Source: Anadara kagoshimensis
Taxonomy: Eukaryota > Mollusca > Bivalvia > Arcoida > Arcidae
Assembly: GCA_021292105.1 (NCBI GenBank)
Contig: CM037871.1
Location: 51,794,200 to 51,858,199 of the forward strand
Direction of reading: 5' to 3'
Length of the DNA stretch: 64,000 nt
Positions 44,576-56,744 of the stretch are shown piece after piece (position 1 is the first letter of the stretch; the number at the start of each line of letters is the position of its first letter). The notes under the pieces were generated by a model, which was given only the letters and a program-made list of their open reading frames with translations, ran no database searches and was not told the origin of the DNA. A program made the position numbers and the translations under genes.

Positions 44576-45034
44576 TAAAATAAGTAATTTAAAAAAAATA
44601 ATGTTATTGTCAAATAAGGACAATGCCAGTTTCATACAAGCGCGGGTCAGCGAACTAAAAACGATTCATAGATTCAAATTATATATCAAACCAAGCAAAT
44701 CTTCATGAGTGGCATTTTCTTGACTTCTTGGTGTAAAACCACCTACCCACATTTATAATTGTTTGATTATATTTCAAATGTAAAGGCAACGTTGAGTTAA
44801 ACATTAAAAAGTTAAAGACTTCTGTCTTCTTCCATGAAATTTAACATAACACTAAACTCATTTACGTAAAATGACTCTACTAAAATGATTAACATATATA
44901 TATACTTGCAAATAGTAGGGGTATTGGTAAATGATATTAATTCGTCTTCATTTATTCTGTTATTTTTGTTATATAATAACAACATTCATAGCCAAAAGGA
45001 GAATCTATATTTAAAATAAAAATAACTTGATTAG

Positions 45035-45175
45035 CTTACCTTTCCGGTGTACCCGCCCTCACTTACCCGGTAGAAGTTGACGCGTTAAATTTAATTTGCC
45101 AGTCTTCAAAGGCTTATTTTACTTTGGCTTTATGGTTTGGACATAAAATGGAATGTTAGTTTGTTTTTATTTTTC
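45035..45175 (+). repeat. Family D copy
   Basis: GCTTACCTTTCCGGTGTACC, CGCCCTCACTTACCCGGTAG, AAGTTGACGCG, then TTGCCAGTCTTCAAAG and GGTTTGGACATAAAATGG. Confidence 0.7.
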
Positions 45176-45179
45176 ATGT

Positions 45180-46610
45180 GGTTTGTTAATTATGTTTTAT
45201 TCATTTGACGCGCAGAATTGTTGTCGTCACTGGATCTTTTTACAAGAGACCCTACCGGATAACGGAGTGAAGAATTCGAAATAAACAGGGCAAAAACAAC
45301 TGCCAAAGACGTATGCCAAATTTTAAAAGTTATACGGATGTCGATGACACGAAGGATCTGACGGTTATAAAACTAACCCATGGCGCCAAGTTCCTCTTTC
45401 GATTGTCCTCATGAGTCAATTATCACCGATTAAAACTCACCCCTTAGCCTTAAAGGTAAGAAGTTGGTAAAGACAAAGCAGTTGTCAAGATGTTATTTAA
45501 TAATTGTAACATCGTAAAACAAGACATTTGTGAGCTACTGGTCACTTAGTATACCTCCTCGCTTTAACATTTGAAATCGGCACTTGCGGCTTGGTACCTC
45601 ATCATGAACTCGCAAACAAATTTTTAAGTGGCTGGGTTAGGTAGTCACTGAGAAAACTGTAACAAAATGTTTGTGACAGACAGACGGAAGGACAGGGGTA
45701 AACCAACATTCTTTGAATCGAATCAGGGGAATAAATATTTGGATTCCCACAATTTAGGTCTGTACACTACTTATGAGTAATTTTATTCCAAAGCGGTGGC
45801 TAGTGCTGCAAAATTTAAACAGAATAAGTAAAATAACAAATCACTCTGCCTCTTTAAGCATCCCAGGATACCGTGAACCCAGGAGTCAGAAGAACACATT
45901 GCTCTGTTTCTTAGATTTTAAAATATTTCCAAAAAACTAAGCATGCTTCATTCAAAGAATTGCCTTAGGTGGATTCGGTAAAATATTTTTTCTATTCAAT
46001 GTTTTTGAATTTTCACAATTTAGGTCCGACTACTGATTATATGGAATTTTATTGCGAGACGACTGTATACTGCTTCAATTTTTTCAGGTTTAGTAAAATT
46101 ATGATTTTGACAAAAGCGTATTTACTATACAAAATAGAATGAACTGCAAATATAAATGCAAATGTCGTGAGGTTAAATCTTTATATTCGTGAAGATTCAT
46201 CTATTATATTCTTGAAAAAACGCCAACAAAAAATAATATGAAAGTTTATATTAAATTTCATTCATTTGTGATTTAAAAAAATTGGAATAAGAGATGAAAT
46301 TAAAAATCCTTGTCTTTGAGTTCAAGTTAGTGCAATGGTCGGGTTTATTATCCTGCTGGCCAAAGTATAGGTTAGAGTTGTCATGTTTGTCAACACACTG
46401 ATTTCAGGAAACTATCCTTCTCTCCTGGCAACGACATAGCGAGGGAAAAATATTTTTATGCTTTTGGTCATTGACAAGGAAATTTAATTCTCTTGTCCAA
46501 CTGGACAAATCTTTTACTGCAAAACACATCTTCATCTCGTCCTCATCGAAGTAAAGACTGGAGAGAAAGTCCCTTATAACCAATGGAAACTCTTAACGGT
46601 GACGTAGCGA
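45180..46610. other. Intergenic stretch with old repeats
   Basis: No gene. GTGACAGACAGACGGAAGGA at 45671 resembles the GACGGACGG-type repeats at 53.05 and 53.33 kb. GTCGGGTTTATTATCCTGCT at 46339 recurs as GTCGGGTTTGTTATCCTTCT at 47519. Confidence 0.4.
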
Positions 46611-46614
46611 CACA

Positions 46615-46760
46615 ACAAACATCCGGAGCACCCGCTATCACTTCATTGGTGTAGTTTCACGTGTTGAACTTATTTTGCCAGTTTTTTATTTTTTTCCTTG
46701 CTTTGGGGTTGTGATTTGAACATGGACTTGTATCTTTGTTTTTGATTACATTTCTGAGTA
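46615..46760 (+). repeat. Family D copy
   Basis: CATCCGGAGCACCCGCTATC, ACTTCATTGGTGTAGTTTCA, CGTGTTGAAC, then TTGTGATTTGAACATGGACT. It matches the appended tandem copy at 44390-44575 more closely than other copies do, including its downstream TTTCTGAGTAAAATAAGTA. Confidence 0.75.
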
Positions 46761-46818
46761 AAATAAGTATTTTTTTTTAAATAATGTTATTGCCCAATAA
46801 AAAGACAATGCCGGTTTC

Positions 46819-47186
46819 GCCAAACTAAGGACATAAGACACCCCTCACCAAACTAAAGACATGGGACACACCTCACCAAACTAAAGACATGAGACACTCC
46901 TCACCAAACTGAAGACATGAGACACTCCTCACCAAACTAAAGACATGGGACACTCTTCACCAAACTTAAGACATGAGACACTCCTCACCATAATAAAGAC
47001 ATGAGACATTCCTCACCAAACTAAAGACATGAGACAGTGCTCACCAAACTGAAGACATGAGACAGTGCTCACCAAACTGAAGACATGAGACACTCCTCAC
47101 CAAACTAAAGACATGAGACACTCCTCATCAAACTGAAGACATGAGACACTGCTCGCCAAACTAAAGATATGAGACACTCCTCGCCA
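46819..47186 (+). repeat. 28-bp minisatellite, about 13 copies
   Basis: Unit CACCAAACTAAAGACATGAG ACACTCCT. Variants include CTGAAG for CTAAAG and AGTGCT for ACTCCT, with paired variants at neighbouring units, as expected of slippage or unequal exchange. Confidence 0.96.
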
Positions 47187-47454
47187 GTCTATGCTCAATA
47201 TCTTTTTAAGGATAAAAAGGTGAAGTTATTGGACATAGAGATTTTCAGCTTGAAGTGAAATTTGAAAATTGTGCAGCGTGTGCAGACTTTTTTCAATAAT
47301 GTCAGATACAATTTTAATCTTTCACACTTAATTCCTTTTAAATTGGCATTGTGGTTTTAAAAAAAGTTTTCGAGCTTGTAGAGGACGCATTACCATGTCA
47401 TAAGCTCCTCAATGTGTAAAAGAGTGGCATTGTCGAGAAGTGACTTCTAAAATG

Positions 47455-47505
47455 TTTTGCTTATATACGTGGCGGATGTAGCTTACTAAACATGAGGTGT
47501 TATTA
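47455..47505 (+). repeat. Family D fragment
   Basis: ACGTGGCGGATGTAGCTTAC, TAAACATGAGGTGTTA. Confidence 0.6.
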
Positions 47506-47904
47506 ACTGTTTTAACTCGTCGGGTTTGTTATCCTTCTGACCAAAGTATTGATGGGGGAATCGTTTTGTTATCGTCCTGCAGCTGGTCAATGAACGAATG
47601 GATTGAAATTGAGTGGAGACCCCATTGTTTAGGGAAATGATTCAATTTTCTTACTTGTGGAGGAAACGTTTGAATGCAGATAACTATATTTGTTCTGCTC
47701 ACCAAATTCTAAAAATGCACTTGTTGCCTCACATGCCAAATGTTTTACAGCCTCCATCAAGCCCATTGCATGGACAGGAGAGCCATTCTTCTGTTGTCCT
47801 ATTACCCAAACTATTGAAAACAAAGATATTATTTTCCTGTGTTTCTAACCAAATCAAAGGCGGAATAGAGATACTGATGTCATTAAGCATAGATTGTTCA
47901 CGCT

Positions 47905-48968
47905 GGTGCAAGGAATTCCACAAGTAAACAAAATTAGACCAAAAATATTGATATAACCTCACATAAATAAAACCTATGTTGAATAATATCAATTTTTCTA
48001 TTGCACAATATACAAAAAGGAGAACTGACAAGTTTCATTTTAAAAAGAAGTTTATCATGTGGTATAAATCTATAAATGTTTTTATACTGAAACGCTTGTA
48101 GTTTAGTTTCAATACAGCAATGAAATGGTAAACTATAAGTAGAATTTAAAAGTCTTTTTTAATATCATCAAATATATTTGTGGCTGTTTCAAGTTTTTTT
48201 TCATGAAACACAAGTAAACAAAGTTGGATGTAGTTTTTAGAATATTGATATGTTTTTCGTTCTTCTAATAATATTTGTTCTCTGTTAAAGGGAAATGGTG
48301 TTATGTATTTACTAGCAGTGCAGGATTGCAGAACGTAAACTTTAATATTCAAAGAAGTTTATTTTAAAGCTGAATTAATTTTTTAAAACTGCCTGAGAAA
48401 ACAGTTCTCCATTAGAGTCTATAATATCCATAATATAAAAGATTCCTTTTTCATACCAATGTTATAAAAAAAATCTTTTCTGTTCATCCTCATGTTTTCA
48501 TAATATCACACAGATTTTTTGTATATGTTTGTTTTAATAGTTATATTTCTATTTGAGAATTTAAATAGCTTTTGCTTATTTTTCATGAAAAAAAATTCTG
48601 CCAGCTGAAACAATCCTTATTATTCCTGTTTCTTTCTTGTTTGTAACATATTCTTCGTCGTTCTGTGATTAGTCACGTACATCATTGACTCACTTATTCT
48701 TTTAACATGAATCTTTCTTGCAATATAATTGATCTTTGGTGATATGATTTTTATAGCAAGTTTTTCTTATCCTTAAGACTGGCAACAAATTAGCACCAAG
48801 TACTCCATATGACTATCAAGCTGTATGTATGTTTTTGCATCTACCTATGTTCAGTTTTTTGAAATATTGTGCAACAGAAAAATTGCTGTTAATGATAGAT
48901 TTTATTCATGTGAGATTATTTCAACATTTTGGTCTAACTTTGTTTACTAGTGGAATTACTTGCACCAA
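47905..48968. mobile_element. Inverted-repeat pair 0.8 kb apart (possible non-autonomous DNA element)
   Basis: The left arm 47905-48030 (GGTGCAAGGAATTCCACAAG, TAAACAAAATTAGACCAAAA, TTTTTCTATTGCACAATATA) and the right arm 48838-48968 are reverse complements at roughly 75-80 percent by eye. The interior is AT-rich without a transposase. An open frame of 104 codons (47613-47927) overlaps the left arm and has no recognised motif. Confidence 0.7.
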
Positions 48969-49167
48969 TGTGACCATATTATCTTTATCTCAGATTTTTC
49001 TTAACTAAAGCTAGCAATTTTAGCAGTATTTTATGTTACTTTAATGAAAATGTCTCAAAAAAATTAACTTAGGTAGATGCAAAAATCATACATGCCTGAG
49101 ATTTTTTTAAATTCCCTAAAACTACATGGTGGAAAAGTCTAACGTGATTAAATAGACTGTTTTAGTC

Positions 49168-49529
49168 GCCTCTGTTTATGAGGCTAAAATAAAAAATAAA
49201 AACGGCAGGGTAGGTAATCGGTCATTAACAGGTCCGATCTTTGTTTTGAAACGTTAGAAAAATTATCTTGTTTTCAAATAAATAAATGTTTTATTGTATC
49301 CTAAACATGGTGGGTTTGGCATGAGGTGCTTACCCTTCCGGAGTACCCGCCTCTGTTTATAAGGCTAAAATAAAAAATAAAAACGGCAGGGTAGGTAATC
49401 GGTCATTAACAGGTCTGATCTTTGTTTTGAAACGTTAGAAAAATTATCTTGTTATCAAATAAATAAATGTTTTATTGTATCCTAAACATGGTGGGTTTGG
49501 CATGAGGTGCTTACCCTTCCGGAGTACCC
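49168..49529 (+). repeat. 181-bp near-identical tandem duplication
   Basis: Two copies (49168-49348 and 49349-49529) from GCCTCTGTTTATGAGGCTAA to ACCCTTCCGGAGTACCC differ at only about three positions. Each ends in a family D fragment (GGCATGAGGTGCTTACCCTT). The second continues into more family D sequence, so it probably represents the original junction and the first a recent copy. Confidence 0.95.
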
Positions 49530-49596
49530 CAGTCTCACTTCCCAGGCGGAAGTTAACGTGTTACTTTGCTTTGGAATTCTCGCTTGAACATGGATA

Positions 49597-49630
<34 letters not shown>
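49490..49630 (+). repeat. Family D copy ending in (GT)n
   Basis: GAGGTGCTTACCCTTCCGGA, GTCTCACTTCCCAGGCGGAA, GCTTGAACATGGATAGACG, then about 15 TG units at 49600-49630. Confidence 0.8.
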
Positions 49631-49631
<1 letters not shown>

Positions 49632-49634
49632 TGG

Positions 49635-51540
49635 ACAAGTTGTTCCACCCTGAACAATAAGCTTTATTTTATTAAGTGATGTTGAAGTACACTTACACAT
49701 AATGCTTTTCACAAGATATACAGATTCTTGGATGTTTTTCGATGTACAAAATGAAGTTATTATTTTTACTAATTTTCAGAAGAAAGTTTCAGACCGAAAA
49801 AAATGGAATAAACCAACATATATCAAAGTTGTTATTATTTTTTTATTAACCGAACTTTTTTCGAAAATGTTTCGGTACAAAACGGATAAATCTGGCAATT
49901 ATGTTTGAACTATTTGAAATTATCTAACAATTGTGGTTTATTAGTGTGTTTCTGTTAAGTGTTAGCAGTTGCCTTTATCTAAAAAAACATTAAAAAGTAC
50001 TCTTTAAAAACAGACATAAGATCATTAAAATTTGATATAGATTGGTTCATTTTAGATCTGACAACAACCTCCTTCATCTGCTTTTTCAAAGTTCGTCACC
50101 CAAACTCTTTTTAAAAAGCTTAAAGTTTAATTGAACTGCTTTAAGTAAAGTTAATTACGGTCGCAAAATAAAATGAAAATCACAACATTAAAAGAAATTA
50201 TTTAGTAAGAAGTGGATTGCACTAAATGTATTGGTGAGAAACCAGCGTTTCGCCACACAGGTCGCACTTGATTGGTGAAAACCACACACGTAGCTTTTGC
50301 GTGCTACCTTAAGTATCTCAAAAAGTTCTTTAGTGTGTTTTAAGTCAACATTGTTGAACTGGTATCATAATTGTAACTCTATTTTTGTATATACAAACTA
50401 TTTATTAAAAACTGCCTGAACAATATGAAAATAGATTATGATCAACCATTAAAAGTTGATAGCCTTATCAAGTGAAAGATTAAGACTTGAGTTTCCATTT
50501 ACACTGAACCGCCCAATCACGCCCACCCTATTGTACGGACCTGAGTGTAAACATTCTAATTCATTGATCCCTTGTTTGGTAGAAAATACAACATATAAAC
50601 ACCATTCATTTAACTTAAATGGCGTCGTATACATATTAAATTGATAAATTAGAATCGACAGACGCTTAAGAAAACGCTATCAAACCATTCTTTACTTAGA
50701 GATCACCATGATGGACAGTCGAGGACAACTTTATGACGGATGAAAGGGGTTTCTGATCAACTCGTGTAGTTAATGATTTTTAAAGGGGAAATTAAAACAC
50801 TGTGAAAGCTAATTACTGGGATATAGAACTTGAAGTCTTTCATGTACATCTGTTTTAACGGCGACAGTTGGCCACAGAGGGCTTTATGGAGCCGCTTATA
50901 TCAAATAAAATAATAGATGTAACAGATTCAATAATTGACGTATTGTTAGTGGTCAATTTGTAAAGTGTATACATTCAGTTCTATAAACTTAGAGTAATAT
51001 TAAAATGACATTTTCAATATTTCTGATGAGTCAATGGTTCTAGACAGATTTAGGTATAAAGCGTGTTATATGACTCTATAAAACACGGGTAAACACTTTT
51101 CCCTGTCAAGTACGTGTAATTGTTTAAACTGAAATCGGAAATTGAAAAATATAAAATTACATATCAATAGCTTTTTTCGGTATATCAAAAAATATTTTTG
51201 CTTTAACATAAATCGTATTGATATTCTTAACGGAAATATCGTATGAAGCTGAAGTTTTTAATACAAAATCAATTGTCGATTATTTTAAACAAACACGAGT
51301 TGAAGACAACCGAATATTGTGAATTACCTGAACGCTAAATAAAGCTTTACTAAATGATTACATGTCATTTTAATGGTTTTAGATTTGGATAATCTTATAT
51401 GTGTAAATATTTCTTTATTATATCTATGTTTCGTGTTGTCTAACTGTTGGTACATTGATTTATACAACAAAAAGCATTGAATTTTTATTTGAAAATTACG
51501 TAGGAGGCAACAATGTAGTCAAAGATACACAACAATGCGA
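49635..51540. other. Intergenic stretch, nothing recognised
   Basis: No repeat core or exon. Open frames here (for example 49702-49908) lack family motifs. Confidence 0.4.
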
Positions 51541-51544
51541 ATCA

Positions 51545-51860
51545 AACACAAAAATACCCATGTCTTAAATGCAATCCCAACAGCAAAGTGTCAACTCTGA
51601 AATTTAACACGTCAATTTCCACAGAGAAGTGAGACCGGATGCTCCAGTAGGGTAAGCACGTTACTGCACCCACCAGGTGTAAAATTAAAATTTAGAATGT
51701 AGGTTTCATGTACAGGATAATTTGGGATATAGAGACAACATACGTATCAACAATGTTGTGATGACGGATATAAAGCCTTTATTTGTCCCTAGGCTTACAA
51801 TACAATACAATTTACAATTTATTTGTAAGCAATTGTTTCGTTGTATAAAACGTGGGTGTC
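51545..51860 (-). repeat. Family D copy, minus strand, with part of the upstream region
   Basis: The core is at 51570-51700 (AATCCCAACAGCAAAGTG, GAAGTGAGACCGGATGCTCC). Further right on the same strand, GTCCCTAGGCTTACAATACA and TTTATTTGTAAGCAATTGTT match the coding-end words of the 34.3- and 44.05-kb copies, so this copy retains part of the decayed coding region. Confidence 0.65.
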
Positions 51861-52011
51861 TTCACATTTATCCAACATTTGATATTTTGATATAGGGAAA
51901 GGTAAATTTTATGTTGGATAAATGACATCAAAGGAAAATGGAAACAATAGGATGACCTGGGTACTGTGAGCATGGGAATTCATTCCTTTACCTTTTTGAA
52001 GATTAGATTTA

Positions 52012-52246
52012 CCTGGCTCCTGTTTCACAATAATTCTTTAACTAAAATTTTACCTGTACTTTACTTAAATCTGTCAATTTATGATTTTGGTAAATTTTAA
52101 AATATCCTTGAATTTAATGTGTGATTTTTAAAGATTACATAAAATATATTTAGTTTTGTCAAAAATGTTTATTCTAAGTTCCAAAGATTGCCAAAATTTG
52201 TCAAGGAAAATCTTAGTTAAAAAATAATTTGAAACCAGGGGCCTGG
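52012..52246. mobile_element. MITE family B, copy 2
   Basis: ACCTGGCTCCTGTTTCACAA on the left faces TTGAAACCAGGGGCCTGGT on the right. Inner arms are AATTCTTTAACTAAAATTTT and GAAAATCTTAGTTAAAAAAT. Confidence 0.85.
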
Positions 52247-52846
52247 TAAAATGAAAACGTAAGCTTTATTTTGAATTCTTTAATTTTGTTTGCTTGTTTT
52301 TGAGAATTTCGAAATTTCAATCAAATTTAAAAAACATCCAACATAATTATTTTGGAAAACATGTAAAAACTATAATGGGGAAAAAATTCTAAATAATTTT
52401 AATTTGGTAAAAATCCAAAATATGCTCCATTTCGGAACAAAAAAATCCAATTGGAACAAAGTCTAAAATATGATTCATTTTCGATAAATTTTGCATAGTG
52501 GGAACAAGCTCTCCGAGGACCAGACAAGATAAACAAAATACCGAACCCACGAATGATAAAACCCTTGCTTTTGACAGGCACGGGAATTAGTGTAAAAGGC
52601 ATCCAGTAGTGTTATTGAAGGCCTGGAGATAGAAAGACGGTCATTTCATTTTTACAATAATAGGTCACATTTAAAAACAAGCTTACAGTTAGTATTGCAA
52701 GCAATACATGTTCCCTGTCGTTGAAAGTTGGAAATTAAAAGACCAAACGTGTAAATAATGTTTAATATAGGGTATGCTGGTCTGTCAAATAAAAGTGTAA
52801 ACATGGTATAGGGGCAAACATTCATTTAAAATATATCTTGAGTCAA

Positions 52847-52867
52847 ATATATATATATATATATATA
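52847..52867. repeat. (AT)n microsatellite
   Basis: About 10 AT units. Confidence 0.9.
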
Positions 52868-52899
52868 AATCACAAATAAGTTTATTGCTGAAATTATAT

Positions 52900-53395
52900 T
52901 GATAATCAAGAGAAAGCTAACAGAATCTGGTCACATGACCAATCAACGGCAACAAACTTTAAATATGCAACACATTTCAATCAAAACCCTTCAGTAGTTT
53001 AGGAGTAGTTGCGAATACACGTTCTCTGAACAGGTAGAAAGATTGACGGACGGACGAACGGACAGATAAACAGATGGACGACAAACACATAGAATTATGA
53101 TGTCTCCTAATACATACCACCTTTAAAGTATACCAACTTTCAAACTTAAAGCTTTAAAACTTGATTTTAATCAACATGTGTATCTCGATCAAACAGAATA
53201 CAGAATCTGGTCACATGACCAACCAACGGCAACCACCTTCGACTATTTCTGGATAGTTTCAATCAAATGCCTTCAGTAGTTTAGAAGGAGTTGCGAATAC
53301 AAGTTCTCTGAACAGTCAGGCAAATTGACGGACAGGTGGACAGACAGACAACGACAAACACTATAGTCCCCTCCGGTTGTACCGACAAGAGACCA
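52900..53395 (+). repeat. Two tandem copies of a 200-bp GACGGACGG-type repeat
   Basis: Copies at about 52905-53100 and 53195-53375 share AGAATCTGGTCACATGACCA, ACCAACGGCAAC, TTCAGTAGTTTAG, GAGTTGCGAATAC and GTTCTCTGAACAG, then GACGGACGGACGA or GACGGACAGG. The spacing suggests duplication of a larger unit including AAAGCTTTAAAACTTGATTT. Confidence 0.78.
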
Positions 53396-53424
53396 ATAAG
53401 CCTTATTTTCAAGCGAACAAAAAG

Positions 53425-53620
53425 CCAACAGCCTGAGATCCCCAAACCTAGCGGTCTAAAACTGCTGCTAACGAAAATCGGTTCGAATCCTACTCGCTGG
53501 GTATATTACTCGTAGTGTACACGTTTGTCAAGTTACTTGACTTGAGTCGGTGATTTCTACCGGCACTTCTTCGCCATCCAAGAACTGATCGCCTAGATAT
53601 AAATGCAAGGGTCTTGATTA
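53425..53620 (+). repeat. tRNA-derived SINE (family 1), plus strand
   Basis: A degraded A-box region (CCTAGCGGTCTAAAACTGCT) and B-box CGGTTCGAATCCTACTCGC are followed by GTTTGTCAAGTTACTTGACT, TCGGTGATTTCTACCGGCAC and AGAACTGATCGCCTAGATAT AAATG, the body shared with the 24.64-kb copy. Confidence 0.78.
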
Positions 53621-53699
53621 CGGCTCTGTGTGCGATTTTGATAATGTAGATATGCTAACTATGTAGTCTTTAGTATACATTTATACTTTGATATACACA

Positions 53700-54985
53700 A
53701 ATGTATTTTTTAATTTCCGTTGAAAAAATAAAAAATAAAATAAAGTCGACTGCAATATTTTTATTAATATTGTTTATGGTGATTTCATAGTACTTTCTTA
53801 TGATTACTCATGTGTTATTATATTTATATTTTTGTATTCATTTTTTGTACGATTAGTTTAAACGATATTGTATTCACAAAATACAATGTTACAATAACAT
53901 ACATATACATTATGAACAGGATTCGAAACAAGACCAAGGTCTTATGTAAACTCGTCTCCACAGTACATAAACTTATAACTATGTACGATTAGAGATAAAT
54001 TTTGGCGTAAAACTCTGTCTTCGACCACATCGCTTAAGCACAGAGGTCCCCGATTGAAAAAGAATCCATTAAACATTCTTACTTCAAATGATAAAATAAA
54101 GAATTAATTATTTGTTCCTAAAATATTGCTATAAAATTTTATGATTAATTTTGTTTACCGCGTTAATGTTCTCTTATAATGTGTACAAACATTTATTTAT
54201 GGTTAAAGCGTTAAGTTGTTATTTCAGGTTTGACAGCAGTGGCGTAGCTCCCTATACGCCACGGCGCACAGGCGTGCACATCAATTTTCCTTCATTTATT
54301 ATTATTATCATTATTTATACAATGTCTCTTAATATACAAGATTCTAGAAGAAAAATATGAAACAAAAACCTAACTAATCTAATGGATTTTTTTTATGTTT
54401 ACACCATACGCACTAGATGTTTTCCGGAAATATAATTAGCCCTGTATGTTTCCAAAGAAAGGTTTTTAATTCACACTCGTCTTCCTGTGTTGATCTCTTT
54501 CGCCCTCAAATTGAAGAAGGCGGGTGATTCTAATATAGAAATAAGTTCTTTTTATACCAGTCACGCCGTCACAGTCATATGAATCAACATCAAAGGCAAC
54601 TTCAAGTTTGAGCAGGGAATCTGAGAAAATTTCATTTCTAAGTCAGCGTTTTTGGCCAAGCTATCCAGACCCTGCAACACTGAGTCACAGCATTGTAGCA
54701 ACCAACTTTGAATTTTTTTTTTCAAAGTGCGTTGCTTCACTGCATGGTGATCGATCCTAATGGCAGCCGTGTGAAGAAAAAAATAACTGTGATTTTGAAG
54801 TGTTTACTTTTTTACTTCCTCGAAAAAATGTCCGTAGGAGGTGACAAATCATCCCTGAAAAAGACAGACATGACCAGGGATTAACCTCACAAATAACGAC
54901 TTTCAAAGCCAGTTATATAATACAGTAAAACCCCGACTCAGCGGTCAATTTGTTCAGAAATTCTTTTTCCCGTTAAAGGGTTTTT
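53700..54985. other. Intergenic stretch
   Basis: No supported gene. Around 54236 a short GC-richer phrase (GTGGCGTAGCTCCCTATACG, CCACGGCGCACAGGCGTGCA) suggests the edge of an unidentified repeat. Confidence 0.35.
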
Positions 54986-54989
54986 GCTA

Positions 54990-55120
54990 TTTAAGAAATG
55001 ACATTCTGATCATGGTACATGTATTTCAAGGGGTAATGAAAGATAGTGTGGCGCGTGCCAAATTCGATGAAGGGCGAACCCCTTGAAATACCATGAGCAG
55101 AAATGTCATTTCTTATATTT
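54990..55120. repeat. Foldback with 40-nt arms
   Basis: AAGAAATGACATTCTGATCA, GGTACATGTATTTCAAGGGG faces CCCCTTGAAATACCATGAGC, AGAAATGTCATTTCTTA. The sequence beyond it (CACATGACCACGCGAACCCC, GACATGACGTAATATTGCGG) resembles that beside the 16.6- and 59.3-kb foldbacks. Confidence 0.82.
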
Positions 55121-55399
55121 ACAATTCTTTCTTTTAATAAATATCTTGTACCTTGGCGCTATTTTTTCCATATTTGCTCGTGTGATATAGGGTTTTAGCC
55201 ATGCGAGATCGGCGTGTCTCACATGACCACGCGAACCCCTGTGTAGGACATGACGTAATATTGCGGGAAAAATGATACACATCAAGGGTCATGACCCCCA
55301 TTGTCTTCCATCGGGAATTGCAAAACAATTGCTTCTGTATGTTTCATCGAAGACAGGTACAGTCATATTGTAAATATAATTAAGTAAGAGAGACTTATT

Positions 55400-56185
55400 A
55401 AGAACAAAGACATCTTGAAACTTAAACAAAATTAAATTTGGGGTTACCTATAATCATTATATTCGGAGGTTATCAAAAGTGTTTATTTTGTTTATTACGT
55501 GAAGGATTGATTATGCTTTGTATATTTGTACACATTACCGGTATATCATTCTATGGTGCTTTATATTGCATATTCGTACACAAAGTATTATACTATGTTT
55601 TGCTGCGCTTATTTCATTTTATACTTGTAGGCACATGATGGTATTCATCTGCTGTATTTCTGCATCGGCCACAACTTTAATTATTAAAGTATATGTATAT
55701 AACTTTATGGCAGTAATAATAATGGACAATTCGCGTGTGGTATGTCGCTTAAGGTGGAGTGATTTGTCATCGGCTTTTCTCGGTGGTAGTCTTCTGCTGT
55801 TGCTGGCCAGATCTTGCAGGGTGGTTGGTTTGTCAGCTTTGTTTAGCTGATGTCGTTACTATGGTTACCACTTCCTGTGTGTTCCCATGGGAAGTGCGTT
55901 TCTACTGGGCTTCTCTCCGGTAGTTCGTTACCAAGTACTGTTGCTTGGGTGTTTGACAGATCAGGGCACCTGGCTGGGTCGACTGTCATGTTTGTTGCCT
56001 GCAGGGTCTGGTCACCAATGTAAGTGGCATTCCATTTGGTGTTTTATTGTATAAACTAGTTTAATAATAAACATGTGGCCAGTTTCAGCCAAACATTTTG
56101 TCTTGTTATCTTTACCCATCAATCTGTAATAATCATTATATAACTACTTGAAAAGTTTGGTAATGTATAATTATTCAGGTTTCTA
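55400..56185. other. Intergenic stretch, GC-richer patch at 55730-56060
   Basis: The patch (for example GTTGCTGGCCAGATCTTGCA, GGTCACCAATGTAAG) stands out in composition from its AT-rich surroundings. Its 110-codon frame has no recognised motif. It could be an unrecognised LTR, repeat or noncoding exon. Confidence 0.3.
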
Positions 56186-56189
56186 TAAT

Positions 56190-56335
56190 TACATATTATA
56201 CCAGTGTTAATTTTACAACACTAGACGACCGTTTCGGAATACAATCCTCATCAGTAGTGCTAGACCAAAATTATGATTCTAAATTTATTTTTTTTCCCAA
56301 GATGTTGAAAAGATACCCAAAGGACCAAAATATAT
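56190..56335. repeat. Family E copy
   Basis: ACACTAGACGACCGTTTCGG, AATACAATCCTCATCAGTAG, TACCCAAAGGACCAAAATAT. It runs almost directly into MITE B copy 3. Confidence 0.8.
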
Positions 56336-56386
56336 TAGAGCTACAGGAAAGGTGCGGCGGCCTCGATGATGTACATAAAAGTAATC

Positions 56387-56643
56387 CCTGGCACCAGTTT
56401 CACAATCATTTCGTAACCAAACTTTCCTTAACTTATATCTGGCATTAAAATCGGAATAATTTTGTTATTTTTTTAAGATATTCATGAATATTAATTGTCA
56501 ATTTGATGATCAAAGTTATCTTATTACATGTATTTCTATATTTGTCGATCTTAATCTTTTTATTTTAAGTACAATAAAACACTTTTGCCAGATTTAAGTT
56601 AAGGAAAATCTTAGTTGAGAGATAATTGTGAAACTGGTGTCTG
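56387..56643. mobile_element. MITE family B, copy 3
   Basis: Left CTGGCACCAGTTTCACAATC, right GATAATTGTGAAACTGGTGT. Inner arms are CTTTCCTTAACTTATATCTG and CCAGATTTAAGTTAAGGAAA. Confidence 0.88.
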
Positions 56644-56744
56644 TATGTATAATAAAGTTTTCGATACTAAAGAACAACATGTTATTGTTTTTAATGTTAT
56701 TTCTGTCTCAATACTTATACAATGGACTTTATTTAGAAACTTCA

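Noticed and set aside
46819-47186. Regular 28-bp repeats considered as a CRISPR array
   Set aside because: There are no spacers: units are directly head to tail and the genome is eukaryotic.
47613-47927. 104-codon frame
   Set aside because: No motif, overlapping open frames on both strands, and it runs into an inverted repeat arm.
55518-55850. 110-codon hydrophobic frame
   Set aside because: Low-complexity start and no recognisable domain; the end lies in an unidentified GC-richer patch.
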